Positions 24,240 to 32,598 of a DNA stretch of 64,000 nt are shown here, piece by piece. The notes under the pieces were generated by a model. It ran no database searches. It was not told the DNA's origin and saw only the letters and a list, made by a program, of their open reading frames with translations. The position numbers were made by a program, and so were the translations under genes. Position 1 is the stretch's first letter; the number at the start of each line of letters is the position of its first letter. The DNA comes from Amycolatopsis aidingensis. Lineage in GTDB: Bacteria > Actinomycetota > Actinomycetes > Mycobacteriales > Pseudonocardiaceae. The DNA is taken from NCBI RefSeq assembly GCF_018885265.1, contig NZ_CP076538.1:4748001-4812000 (forward strand), read 5' to 3'.

Positions 24240-25259
24240 TCACACGGCGTGGGCGGGGATGGTGCCGGTGAGGATGGCCAGGGCGAGCAGCAGGAAGTAG
24301 TCGCCCCACACCAGCTCGTGCCGGGTGGCGACGCCCCGGGTCAGGTCATGGCAACCGTCGCCGAGCCCGCCCACGCCGGTGAGGTGGCCCTCCACCAGCT
24401 CCGCCAGCAGTGCGGTTGCCGCCTCCCGCTGTCCGAGTTTGGCCAGGGCCACCACCATGATCGCCGCCGCCGAGGTGTCCGGCGGGCCGTCCGGACGGTC
24501 CCGTACCGCGGGCGGCACGCCGTCTGCCCACCGCCGGGCCAGTTCCCTGCCGTGCCGGGCGAATCCGGGATCCAGCCAGTGCGCGGCATCGGCGAGCGCC
24601 AGCAGCAGCCAGGCCTCTCCCCTGCTCCACCCCCGCGGCGGCTGGTCCCGCGGTACCCAGCGCCCGGCCTCTCGCTGCCAGGCAGGACGGGAGCCGGTGG
24701 GTGCGGCACACAGGTCGAGGTGCGTGCGCAGGTGCCGCCGCGCGGCGACGGCGCCGGTCTCCCCGGCCCAGCACAGCAGCGGGAGCGTGCCCGCGACTCC
24801 GTCCACCCTGGCGATCACGGGATCGGCTGGGTCGCCGAAGGCGGTGCCCCACGGCAGCAGGCCCGCGGCGGGATCGAAGGTCAGCCGCAGCCGCTCCGCC
24901 CCGGCCCGCGCGGGCTCGTCGGTTCCGGCATCGGCCGGGGTGGGCACGCCCAGCCTGCCGCCAGCGGCCACGCCGTACCACAGGATCAGACCCCTGGTCA
25001 CGGTGTCCGCCTCCGCCCACGGCGCCAGGCGGGCGGCGCAGTCGGCCGCGGCCCGCGCGTGCCCGGCCTCCCCGGTGAGCCGGGCGCGCAGCCACAGCTG
25101 GCCCGCCCAGAACCCACCGGTCCAGGAGCCGCGCCGGGTGGTGGTCCAGCTGTCCTCGCGGGGATCGGCGTGCAGCGGGAACCGCTGCCCCACCTCGGCC
25201 TCGGTGCGCGCCACCCGGTCCAGGACGCGACCGAGCGCGGCGGTGGCCCACCGGGTCAC
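24240..25259 (-). CDS. Glycoside hydrolase 88-like (unsaturated glucuronyl hydrolase family) protein
   Basis: 339 residues of an (alpha/alpha)6-barrel type: SWTTTRRGSWTGGFWAGQLWL, VIARVDGVAGTLPLLCW (probable catalytic Asp) and PRGWSRGEAWLLLALAD. GH88/GH105 enzymes hydrate the unsaturated uronic acid end of oligosaccharides made by polysaccharide lyases. No lyase lies nearby. The GTG at 25259 overlaps the stop of the MFS gene (GTGA), so uptake and cleavage of a sugar may be linked. It is convergent with the metal-binding lipoprotein (4 bases between stops). Confidence 0.65.
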   Translation of the reverse strand: MTRWATAALGRVLDRVARTEAEVGQRFPLHADPREDSWTTTRRGSWTGGFWAGQLWLRARLTGEAGHARAAADCAARLAPWAEADTVTRGLILWYGVAAGGRLGVPTPADAGTDEPARAGAERLRLTFDPAAGLLPWGTAFGDPADPVIARVDGVAGTLPLLCWAGETGAVAARRHLRTHLDLCAAPTGSRPAWQREAGRWVPRDQPPRGWSRGEAWLLLALADAAHWLDPGFARHGRELARRWADGVPPAVRDRPDGPPDTSAAAIMVVALAKLGQREAATALLAELVEGHLTGVGGLGDGCHDLTRGVATRHELVWGDYFLLLALAILTGTIPAHAV

Positions 25260-26455
25260 GCGGCCCGCCGCCTGCGCCACCACCAGGCCACGGCGGCCGC
25301 GCCGAGGAACTCGACGGCGACCAGCAGCCAGCCCGCCTCGTAGCGGCCACCCGCGGCCTCGGCCAGCAGGCCAAGGGCAGGCGGGCCGACCGCGAACCCG
25401 GCGAAGAACCCGGCCGCGACCACCGCCGAGTCCGGCCCGACCTGTTCCGGCCGCGCGGTGGAGATGACGGTGACCATGGATACGGCGTTCGCGGCGACCG
25501 CGAACGCACCGATCCCGACCGCGCCCGCCCAGGCGAAGGCCGGTCCGAACGGGACGGCCGCGGCCAGCAACAGCGCGGCCAGCACGGCGCCGAGTGCCAG
25601 TGGGGCCAGCAGCCTGCCGGGCAGGCCGCGCCGCGCGGCGATCGTGGACCAGCCCATCCGGCCCACGATCCCGGCGACCCCGAGTGCGGCGATCAGGCCG
25701 CCTGCCACCCCGGCTGAGATGTCCAGCTGGCTGGTCGCGTACAGGGCGACGTAGGTGTTCACCGCGGAGATCCCGGCGCCGAGCAGCACCGAGAACCCGG
25801 CCAGCCAGGCCGCGTCCCCGCGGGGGCGGGCCGCGGTCAGCGTGGGCATCCGCGCCGGCCGCTGGTCGGCGGGCACGAGCAGCGCGGCGAACGCGGCGAG
25901 CAGCGCGGTGGCCGCGGCCAGGCCCACCGCGATCCGCCATTCCGCGGCCGCGGCGAGCGCGGCCAGCGGGAACCCGGCGAAGAAGGCGCCGAGTTGCACC
26001 CCGGACTGCTTCAGCCCGGTCACCCCTGGCCTGCGCGGGGCGGGTACCCGGGTGGCGATCAGCTGGTTGGTGGCCGGGTTGGCCAGTGCCTGCCCGATCC
26101 CGGCACCGGCGACCGCCGCGACCAGCCACCCGTAGGCCGGGGCGATGGCGAACACCGCCAGCATCACCGCCGAGACACCGAACATCCCGATCAGGCAGCG
26201 CCGTGGCCCCAGTGCACCCACGGCGGGCCCGATCATCAGCGACAGCACCGAAGCCACCGCGAAGCCGACCGTGACCACGACCCCGAGCAGCGGGGCGGCG
26301 ATGGCGAACTCCTCGACCAGATACGGCCCCAGCGCGCCGAGCAGGAACAGCGGGAGGGTGGACAGCGCCATCGCCAAGGTCAGCAGCGAGGGCAACCCCC
26401 TGGTCGGTCGCGGCTCGCCGACCGCGTTGTCCGTGCTTCCCCGCGCCTGTGTCAC
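25256..26455 (-). CDS. Major facilitator superfamily (MFS) transporter
   Basis: 399 residues with about 12 hydrophobic helices. The 2-3 loop motif is degenerate (GPAVGALGPRRCLIG) and GAGIGQALANPATNQLIATRV marks helix 4-5. The substrate is unknown; coupling to a GH88-like hydrolase suggests an oligosaccharide, but a drug-efflux-like permease is possible. GGGAGG lies 6 bases before the GTG at 26455. First gene of a two-gene unit with the hydrolase. Confidence 0.8.
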   Translation of the reverse strand: MTQARGSTDNAVGEPRPTRGLPSLLTLAMALSTLPLFLLGALGPYLVEEFAIAAPLLGVVVTVGFAVASVLSLMIGPAVGALGPRRCLIGMFGVSAVMLAVFAIAPAYGWLVAAVAGAGIGQALANPATNQLIATRVPAPRRPGVTGLKQSGVQLGAFFAGFPLAALAAAAEWRIAVGLAAATALLAAFAALLVPADQRPARMPTLTAARPRGDAAWLAGFSVLLGAGISAVNTYVALYATSQLDISAGVAGGLIAALGVAGIVGRMGWSTIAARRGLPGRLLAPLALGAVLAALLLAAAVPFGPAFAWAGAVGIGAFAVAANAVSMVTVISTARPEQVGPDSAVVAAGFFAGFAVGPPALGLLAEAAGGRYEAGWLLVAVEFLGAAAVAWWWRRRRAA

Positions 26456-26484
26456 CGGCTTCCTCCCAGTATCGGTCCCCCTGA

Positions 26485-27039
26485 TCAGTCGGCGGGTGCC
26501 TCGGCAAAGTTCCCGGGCCGCGACCAGTCCTGCCTACGTACCTCGTAGCAGGCGATGGCGGTTGCGGTGGCGACGTTGAGCGAGCCGACCCGGCCCAGTT
26601 GCGGGACGAAGGTGACGACATCGCAGGCGGCGAGGCATTCCGCGGTCAGCCCGCGGTCCTCGTGCCCGGCCGCGATGCAGGTGTCCGCGGTGAGGTCCAG
26701 TTCGTGCATCGGTATCGCGTCCTCGGCGAGCTCCAGCCCGGCGAGCCGGTAGCCATCGGCTTTGACCTGCTCGAGCGCGGGCGCGAGCGCGGTGAACTCC
26801 CGCACCTCGAGGTAGCGGTCGGTGCCCATGGCGGTCTTCTGCGCCTTGGGGTTGCGCGGGGTGATGGCGCCGCCGACGAGATAGAGCCTGCCGACCCCGA
26901 AGGCCGCGGCGGTACGCACGATCGCGCCCACGTTGAACGGGGACTGCACCCCTTCCAGCAGCAGCGCCACCTGGGTGGAACTCTGCCGTTTCCAGGTGCG
27001 GTGCAGGCGTTTGAGGTCGGTTCCGCGGAGCTGGCGCAT
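26485..27039 (-). CDS. TrmH/SpoU family RNA 2'-O-methyltransferase
   Basis: 184 residues of the SPOUT class. Motif 1 is LLEGVQSPFNVGAIVRTAAAFG, motif 2 is AAGHEDRGLT, and motif 3, which forms the knot and binds SAM, is LGRVGSLNVATATAIACYE. It lacks the N-terminal L30e-like RNA-binding domain found in RlmB-type relatives, so it is the minimal catalytic form, as in TrmH or TrmL. The target RNA is not defined. The ATG at 27039 lies 4 bases after the upstream methyltransferase stop, so the two RNA-modification-like genes are co-transcribed. Confidence 0.82.
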   Translation of the reverse strand: MRQLRGTDLKRLHRTWKRQSSTQVALLLEGVQSPFNVGAIVRTAAAFGVGRLYLVGGAITPRNPKAQKTAMGTDRYLEVREFTALAPALEQVKADGYRLAGLELAEDAIPMHELDLTADTCIAAGHEDRGLTAECLAACDVVTFVPQLGRVGSLNVATATAIACYEVRRQDWSRPGNFAEAPAD

Positions 27040-27043
27040 GCGT

Positions 27044-27685
27044 TCATTCCGTCGCTGTCTGGTGTTTTGTTCCGGAGTCGGGTGCCGCAAGGACCTCGAG
27101 GATCCGGTAGCCGCGCTGGGAGGTGAGCCGGGTGGTCGGGAACCCCTGCCCGGCCAGCCACTTCGCGAGAGAGTCCGAGCCGAGATGTTTCTGCACCACC
27201 AGGTAGGCGGTGCCGTCGTCGCGGAGCAGGGATAACCAATGTCGCAGCATGGCGTGCAGCGCGGCCTTGCCGACCCGGATCGGCGGGTTGGAGTAGATGG
27301 TGCCGAACCGGATGTCCGCCGGGACCTCATCGGGCAGGCAGGCCGTGACGTTGCCGAGCCCCGCGGCCGCCGCGTTCGCCCGGACCAGTCCGAGGGCGCG
27401 CTCGTTCACGTCCACCGCCCACACCGGCAGTCGCTTGCGCCGGGTGGCAAGGGTCAGCGCGATCGGGCCGTAGCCGCAGCCGAGATCGAGGATGTCGCCG
27501 CGGACCGCGGGCGGGGGCGCGTGCTCGAGCAGGATCCGGGTGCCAGGGTCGAGCCTGGCGTGTGAGAAGACCCCGGTGTCGGTGCGCAGGTCGAGTTCGA
27601 CATCGGGCAGCCGGAGGTGGACGGTATCGCCAGCGGACGCCGCCCGGGGTACCGCCGAGAAGTAGTGCTGCCCCTGCTCGGCCAC
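27044..27685 (-). CDS. Class I SAM-dependent methyltransferase (MTS domain, RsmC/RlmG-like)
   Basis: 213 residues. LDLGCGYGPIAL is SAM motif I, AVDVNERAL motif II, and YSNPPIRVGK is the NPPxxxG-type catalytic motif typical of N6-adenine or N2-guanine methylation. HYFSAVP and TDTGVFSHARLDPGTRILLEH before motif I match the RsmC/RlmG 'small' family, which methylates guanines of rRNA. The GTG at 27685 is chosen as start with GGAGGAG about 10 bases upstream; the frame is open beyond but that part has no family similarity. It is cotranscribed with the TrmH-like gene. Confidence 0.78.
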   Translation of the reverse strand: MAEQGQHYFSAVPRAASAGDTVHLRLPDVELDLRTDTGVFSHARLDPGTRILLEHAPPPAVRGDILDLGCGYGPIALTLATRRKRLPVWAVDVNERALGLVRANAAAAGLGNVTACLPDEVPADIRFGTIYSNPPIRVGKAALHAMLRHWLSLLRDDGTAYLVVQKHLGSDSLAKWLAGQGFPTTRLTSQRGYRILEVLAAPDSGTKHQTATE

Positions 27686-27756
27686 CCGTCCGGCTCCTCC
27701 TCGTCGCGCCCGGCCGCATATCGTAACAACGGGCAGGGCGGCGTGGTCGCCTGCCG

Positions 27757-29064
27757 TCAGGTGGCGACCGGCTGCGAGGTGGTCGCGGACTTGGTCAGCA
27801 GTACCGGCAGGGATTCCACGCCGTAGACGATCGACACCTTGCGGAAGGTCAGGTCCTCGGGGGCGATCTGCAGGTGCATCTCGGGGAAGCGACGGACCAG
27901 GGCGGGGTAGGCGGCGCGCAGCTCCATCCTGGCCAGTTCGGCGCCGATGCACCGGTGCACCCCGTAGCCGAAGGCCAGGTGCGGGCTGGACGGCCGCCGC
28001 GGGTCGAAGCGTTCCATCTCCGCGCCCAGCGACTCGTCCCGGTCGGCCCCGCTCAGCGAGACCACCACCATGTCGCCCTTGGCGATCCTCGTCCCGGCAA
28101 CCTCGACGTCCTCGCGGGCGAACCGGGGGAAGGCCACCTGCACCACGCTGAGGTAACGCAGCAGCTCCTCGACGAACCCCGGCACGGCCTCGTCATCGTC
28201 GTGCACCAGCTGGAAGCTGTCCGGATCGCGCAGCAGCACCAGCGCACCGAGGGCGAGCATGCTCGCGGTGGTCTCGAACCCGCCGGTGAGCACCCCGTCG
28301 GCGAGGCCTGCCAGTTCCAGGTCGTCCACCTCGTCGCCGTGCTCCCTGATGATCATGCCGAGCAGGCCGTCCCCAGGGGACTCCCGCTGCTGCCGCACGA
28401 CCCCGCGCAGGTACTCCAGCGATTCGGAGATCGCCCCGAGCGAGGCCCCGGCCCCGCCGAACAGGTCGAACCGCGCCTCGGCAAGGTGCTGGAAGTCGTC
28501 CCTGTCCTCGTAGGGCACGCCGAGCAGCTCGCAGATCACCAGGGACGGGATCGGCAGGGCGAACTCCTGCACCAGGTCGACCGGCCCCTCGGTGGCGGCC
28601 ATGGCGTCCAGCCGCTCCTGCACGATCCGCTGGATGCCGGGGGTGAGCCTGGACAGCCTGCGCATGGTGAATTCCGGGGTCAGCAGTTTGCGCAACCGGG
28701 TGTGCACCGGCGGGTCGGCGAACCCGAGCCCGCCGGGGTTGTGGTTGGCATCCGCCCCGGCCTGCCCGACCAGGTTGGCGAAGTCGTTGCTGAAGTCCTT
28801 TGTGCTGCTCAGCACGCTCTTGGCGGCCTCGTGCCCGGTGACGAGCCAGACGTTCATGCCGAACGGCAGCGGCAGCTTGCTCACCGGCTCCTGCGCGCGC
28901 CGCTGCCCCAGCTCGGGCACCGGGTCGAGCTCGTTGCGCCTGAGCGGCACCAGCGCCGGTTCCGGCAGGAACGGCATCCTGGAAAGGTCGAGGCCCTTCT
29001 TGCTGGTACGTGCCAGGTACCAGCGCATGAACCACGACACCAGGCGTGACCTTATGCTCCCCAC
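27757..29064 (-). CDS. Cytochrome P450
   Basis: 435 residues. The heme loop is FGYGVHRCIGAELAR with the proximal Cys, the K-helix ExxR is in EELLRYL, and the I-helix is TGGFETTASM with the acid-Thr pair. HxxxR in PPVHTRLRKLL is the C-helix heme contact. It uses electrons from a ferredoxin; none is encoded adjacent. It stands alone between an rRNA-type methyltransferase and the SPFH operon, so no pathway can be inferred. The GTG at 29064 has GGAGGAGG about 12 bases upstream. The N-terminus (WFMRWYLARTSKKG) is longer and more basic than in most soluble bacterial P450s. Confidence 0.92.
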   Translation of the reverse strand: MGSIRSRLVSWFMRWYLARTSKKGLDLSRMPFLPEPALVPLRRNELDPVPELGQRRAQEPVSKLPLPFGMNVWLVTGHEAAKSVLSSTKDFSNDFANLVGQAGADANHNPGGLGFADPPVHTRLRKLLTPEFTMRRLSRLTPGIQRIVQERLDAMAATEGPVDLVQEFALPIPSLVICELLGVPYEDRDDFQHLAEARFDLFGGAGASLGAISESLEYLRGVVRQQRESPGDGLLGMIIREHGDEVDDLELAGLADGVLTGGFETTASMLALGALVLLRDPDSFQLVHDDDEAVPGFVEELLRYLSVVQVAFPRFAREDVEVAGTRIAKGDMVVVSLSGADRDESLGAEMERFDPRRPSSPHLAFGYGVHRCIGAELARMELRAAYPALVRRFPEMHLQIAPEDLTFRKVSIVYGVESLPVLLTKSATTSQPVAT

Positions 29065-29177
29065 ATCTCGACCGTACCTCCTCCGGATAACGCCGATGCC
29101 CCCGGTGGCCGTCCAGGTCGCGAACGAACACTACGGGTCGAGACGGTCACCAACGGTGATCGTCAGCACGGAGCGCG

Positions 29178-29960
29178 TCAGGTACTGCCCGCGGTCCCGC
29201 CCGCGGGCGGGCGTATCGAGTCGACCAGGCGCATGATCTCCATCGGCAGCGGGAAGACCAGGGTCGAGTTCTTCTCGGCGGCGACCTCAGCCATTGTGGA
29301 CAGTAAGCGGAGCTGCATGGCGGCCGGGCGGCGCTCCAGGACCTCCGCCGCCTCGCCGAGGGTCTCCGCGGCCTCGTGCTCGCCCTTGGCGTGGATCACC
29401 TTCGCCCTGCGCTCGCGCTCCGCCTCGGCCTGGCGGGCCATCGCCCTGCGCATCGGGTCGGGCAGCTCGACGTGTTTGACCTCCACGTGGCTGACCTTCA
29501 CGCCCCATGGGTTGGTCACATCGTCGATGATCTGCTGCAGCCGCTGGTTGATCTCGTCCCGGTTGACCAGCAACTCGTCCATGTCGATCTGACCGAGGAT
29601 GCTGCGTAACGTCGTCTGCGCCATCTGCGAGGTCGCGGAGTAGTAGTCCTCGACGGACACAATGGACCGGACCGGGTCGACGACCTTGAAGTAGGTCACC
29701 GCGTTCACCGTGACCGTCACGTTGTCCCGGGTGATGAGGTCCTGCGGCGGGATGTCCCTGGTGATGGTCCGCAGCGATACCTTCACCATCCGGTCGACGA
29801 TCGGGATGATGAAGAACAGGCCCGGCCCCTTGGCGCCGATGACCCGCCCCAGCCGGAAGATGACGCCCCGTTCGTACTCCGGGACGATCTTCACCGAGGC
29901 GAACAACAGCAGCACGAGCACCAGCACCGCAATGCCGAGGCCGATGATGGTTCCGTTCAT
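29178..29960 (-). CDS. SPFH/Band 7 (stomatin/slipin-like) membrane protein
   Basis: 260 residues. A single N-terminal membrane helix (IIGLGIAVLVLVLLLFASV) is followed by the SPFH domain: VPEYERGVIFRLGRVIG, GPGLFFIIPIVDRM, and VDPVRSIVSVEDYYSA. A charged coiled coil (ARQAEAERERRAKVIHAKGEHEAA) follows, typical of slipins that build large ring assemblies on membrane microdomains. The ATG at 29960 overlaps the NfeD stop (ATGA). NfeD-slipin pairs are conserved partners, and the peptidase part of NfeD-type proteins is thought to act on slipin C-termini. Confidence 0.92.
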   Translation of the reverse strand: MNGTIIGLGIAVLVLVLLLFASVKIVPEYERGVIFRLGRVIGAKGPGLFFIIPIVDRMVKVSLRTITRDIPPQDLITRDNVTVTVNAVTYFKVVDPVRSIVSVEDYYSATSQMAQTTLRSILGQIDMDELLVNRDEINQRLQQIIDDVTNPWGVKVSHVEVKHVELPDPMRRAMARQAEAERERRAKVIHAKGEHEAAETLGEAAEVLERRPAAMQLRLLSTMAEVAAEKNSTLVFPLPMEIMRLVDSIRPPAGGTAGST

Positions 29961-31279
29961 GACTCCTCCCGTGGAATCGGTTCGACGAGCAGGGTCAGGT
30001 CCCGGATCCCGGTGACCCGGACCGGCTGCCCCTCGGTGAGCGGGCGATCCGGGCTGCGCACGTTCCACCAGCTGCCCTCGACCTGCGCGCGGCCGTACTC
30101 CTCCCGCACCTCGCGCACCACGGTCCGCCGCCCGATCAGTTCGTTCTCCCCGCTGACCGGCTGCCGCCGCCGGGCGCGCAGCGCCAGCCTGCCCGCGAGT
30201 ACCGCACCGGCGCCGACCACCACCGCCACCGGCCAGAGCACCGGCGGGTCGACCCGGAACGGCCCTTCGAACAGCATCAGCCCGGACAGCACCAGCGCGA
30301 GCGCACCGCCGCCTGCGAAAATCCCGATGCCAGGGGTGAGGACCTCGGCCACGAACAGCCCGATGGCCAGCACCAGCAGCGCGATCCCCGCGATGTTCAC
30401 CGGCAGCACGCTGAGCGCGACGAACCCGAGGATCAGCAGTACCGCGCCGAGCACCCCGCCCAGCCCGATGCCGGGGCTGGCCACCTCGTAGAGCAGGGCG
30501 AGCCCGCCGAGGGCGAAGAACAGGAACGCCAGGTTCGGGTCGGCGAGCCACTGCCGCAGCTGGGTGAAGGTGCCCATCTCGTGCCGGACCACCGGCGCCC
30601 CACTGGTCCGCAGGGTCGTCTCGGTGCCGCCTGCGACCCGCACCGTCCTGCCGTCCAGCACGCCGAACAACTCCGCGCGATCCGCCGCCACCAGGTCCAC
30701 CGCGCCGATCCGGGCGGCCTCCCGTGCCGGGGCTGCCCTGCCCTCCCGCACGGTCGCACCGGCGAAGGCCACGTCGCGATCACGCTGCCTGGCCACCGAC
30801 TCGGCGAAGGCGGCGGCCTCGTTGACCACCTTGGCACCGACGTCCCCGCCGGTGGCACTGACCGGCGTGGCGGCGCCGATGCTGGTGCCGGGGGCCATCG
30901 CCGCGATATGCGTGGAGAACATGATCAGGGCTCCGGCCGAGGCCGCCCGCGCACCTGAGGGGGCCACATACCCGATGACCGGGACCTCGGCGTCGAGGAA
31001 GGACTGCACGATCTCGCGCATGGCCGTGCTCGCCCCGCCCGGTGTCTCCAGGGTCACCAGGAAGGCCTGGTGACCGGAACGCTCCGCGCGGCGCACCCCC
31101 TCGGCCAGGTGGTCGGCAACGATCTGGGTGATCGGCCCCTCCACGCGCGTGCTGAGCACGGACTGCGGTGCCGCGGGCGGCTGCGCCGGAGCGGCAGCAT
31201 GCGGAGCCGCGGACGCCAGCGCCAGCAGGCCTGCCGAGAGCAACGCCAGGCCGAGGGCTCGACGTACCGGCACGCTCAA
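29957..31279 (-). CDS. NfeD family membrane-bound serine protease (ClpP-class domain plus NfeD domain)
   Basis: 440 residues. A signal peptide (to about 30) leads into a ClpP/SppA-class domain: VTLETPGGASTAMREIVQSF, then PSGARAASAGALIMFS with the nucleophile Ser, and a Lys in DVGAKVVNEAA, suggesting a Ser-Lys dyad. Four or five membrane helices (about 245-370) follow, then a soluble NfeD OB-fold (ELIGRRTVVREV...SWWNVRS). This is the long NfeD1a form. A TTG at 31279 overlaps the protease gene stop (TTGA); a GTG at 31273 is an alternative. Confidence 0.92.
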   Translation of the reverse strand: MSVPVRRALGLALLSAGLLALASAAPHAAAPAQPPAAPQSVLSTRVEGPITQIVADHLAEGVRRAERSGHQAFLVTLETPGGASTAMREIVQSFLDAEVPVIGYVAPSGARAASAGALIMFSTHIAAMAPGTSIGAATPVSATGGDVGAKVVNEAAAFAESVARQRDRDVAFAGATVREGRAAPAREAARIGAVDLVAADRAELFGVLDGRTVRVAGGTETTLRTSGAPVVRHEMGTFTQLRQWLADPNLAFLFFALGGLALLYEVASPGIGLGGVLGAVLLILGFVALSVLPVNIAGIALLVLAIGLFVAEVLTPGIGIFAGGGALALVLSGLMLFEGPFRVDPPVLWPVAVVVGAGAVLAGRLALRARRRQPVSGENELIGRRTVVREVREEYGRAQVEGSWWNVRSPDRPLTEGQPVRVTGIRDLTLLVEPIPREES

Positions 31280-32454
31280 CCGCGGCCCCAGCCGCCTCCG
31301 CCGCCCGAGGTGAGATCGGCGCCGTCCCGCCAGCTCACCCCGAGCCCGCGCAGCGAGACCGCCCGGCTGATATCGGTCGGCGACACGATGCCGACCAGGT
31401 CACCGTTGTCGAACACCAGCGCCCGGCCGTCCGTGCAGCCGTACATCCGGGGCAGCAGCGCCACCAGTTCCTCGTCCGGCCGCGCGGTTGGCACCTCCGC
31501 GATCGGGCAGGCCACCTCGTGCAGGCGGGTACCTGCCCGCTGCTGCGCTGCCACCGCCTTCAGCCTGTCCAGGGTGATCATCCCCTGGATGCCGTCCCCC
31601 GGCTCGCGCAGCGGGAAAGCCGAGTGCCTGCGCACCATGGCCACGTCCTGGATGAACTCGGCGACGCTGCTGTCGGCGCCAGCGGTGTCCGGATCGGGGG
31701 TCATCACATCGCGCACCCGCAGGCCGGCCAGTACCGAGCCCAGGTCGGCCTGACGTTCCTCCGCGCTGGCGACCGTGACGATGAACCAGCCGATCAGCAT
31801 CCACCACAACCCGGAGAAAGTCCCGGTGACCACCACGACCACGCCGAGCAGGATCAGCGCGAAGCCGAACCCGCGACCGGCCCGTGCGCTCCACACGGCG
31901 GCCCGGTTGCGGTCCTTCATCCGGCCCCACAGCACGGCGCGCAGGATCCGCCCGCCGTCCAGCGGCGCGGCCGGGATCAGGTTGAACACGGCGAGCAGGA
32001 AGTTGATCGCCGCCAGATAGACGCAAACGCCCCAGACCAGCACCGGCGCCTCGGCCGCGGCGACCAGCCAGGCCAGCAGGGTGAAGAACCCGCCCGCGAC
32101 GGCACTGGTGAGCGGGCCGACCAGGGCGATCCACAGGTCGGCGCGCGGGGTACGGGCCTCCCCGCGCAGCGAGGCCACCCCACCGAGCAGCCAGAGCGTG
32201 ATGCCCTCGACCTCCACCCCGAGCCGGGTGGCCACCAGTGCGTGCGCCAGTTCGTGGGCCAGCAGGGAGGAAACGAACAGCAGGGCCGCCACCACCCCTG
32301 CCAGCAGGTAGACGGCGGTGCCGTAACCGGGGTAGATCTCCGGCCACTGCCCGACTCCCAGCACTACCACCAGCAGGAGCACGATCACCAGCACGCTCCA
32401 GTGCAGGCCGACGCGCACCCCGCCGATACGGCCAAGGCGGATCGTCGCTGTCAT
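31276..32454 (-). CDS. Site-2 protease (M50) with CBS domains
   Basis: 392 residues. The membrane core has HELAHALV (zinc HEXXH) in an early helix and NLIPAAPLDGGRILRA, the second zinc-ligand motif (LDG). The C-terminal third carries two CBS modules (VRDVMTPDPDTAGADSSVAEF and the segment ending DNGDLVGIVSPTDIS), as in SpoIVFB/Rip3-class proteases, where CBS domains sense adenylates. It cuts a membrane-embedded substrate; the substrate is unknown. The ATG at 32454 follows GGAGGGGG. It is coupled by overlaps to NfeD and SPFH, giving a three-gene membrane quality-control operon. Confidence 0.9.
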   Translation of the reverse strand: MTATIRLGRIGGVRVGLHWSVLVIVLLLVVVLGVGQWPEIYPGYGTAVYLLAGVVAALLFVSSLLAHELAHALVATRLGVEVEGITLWLLGGVASLRGEARTPRADLWIALVGPLTSAVAGGFFTLLAWLVAAAEAPVLVWGVCVYLAAINFLLAVFNLIPAAPLDGGRILRAVLWGRMKDRNRAAVWSARAGRGFGFALILLGVVVVVTGTFSGLWWMLIGWFIVTVASAEERQADLGSVLAGLRVRDVMTPDPDTAGADSSVAEFIQDVAMVRRHSAFPLREPGDGIQGMITLDRLKAVAAQQRAGTRLHEVACPIAEVPTARPDEELVALLPRMYGCTDGRALVFDNGDLVGIVSPTDISRAVSLRGLGVSWRDGADLTSGGGGGWGRG

Positions 32455-32541
32455 CCCCCTCCGGCTACCCGCACCGGTCCACGGCAAACCGGCCTTTGGC
32501 GGCGCTTGACAGGGCATTCGCCATCCCTCATGCTACCCAGA

Positions 32542-32570
32542 AGTAGCTGTTACTAGCAGTAACGTCTACT
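32542..32570. promoter_or_regulatory. 29-bp two-level dyad upstream of the monooxygenase operon
   Basis: GTTACT (32549-32554) and AGTAAC (32558-32563) form a perfect inner inverted repeat with a 3-base centre. AGTAG (32542-32546) and CTACT (32566-32570) form an outer repeat on the same centre (32556). It ends 28 bases before the monooxygenase ATG in a locally AT-richer stretch. Its size and symmetry are those of a TetR- or MarR-type operator; no regulator gene lies adjacent. Confidence 0.6.
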
Positions 32571-32598
32571 GTCGTCCGCAACGGTGTGGAGGAGCAGC

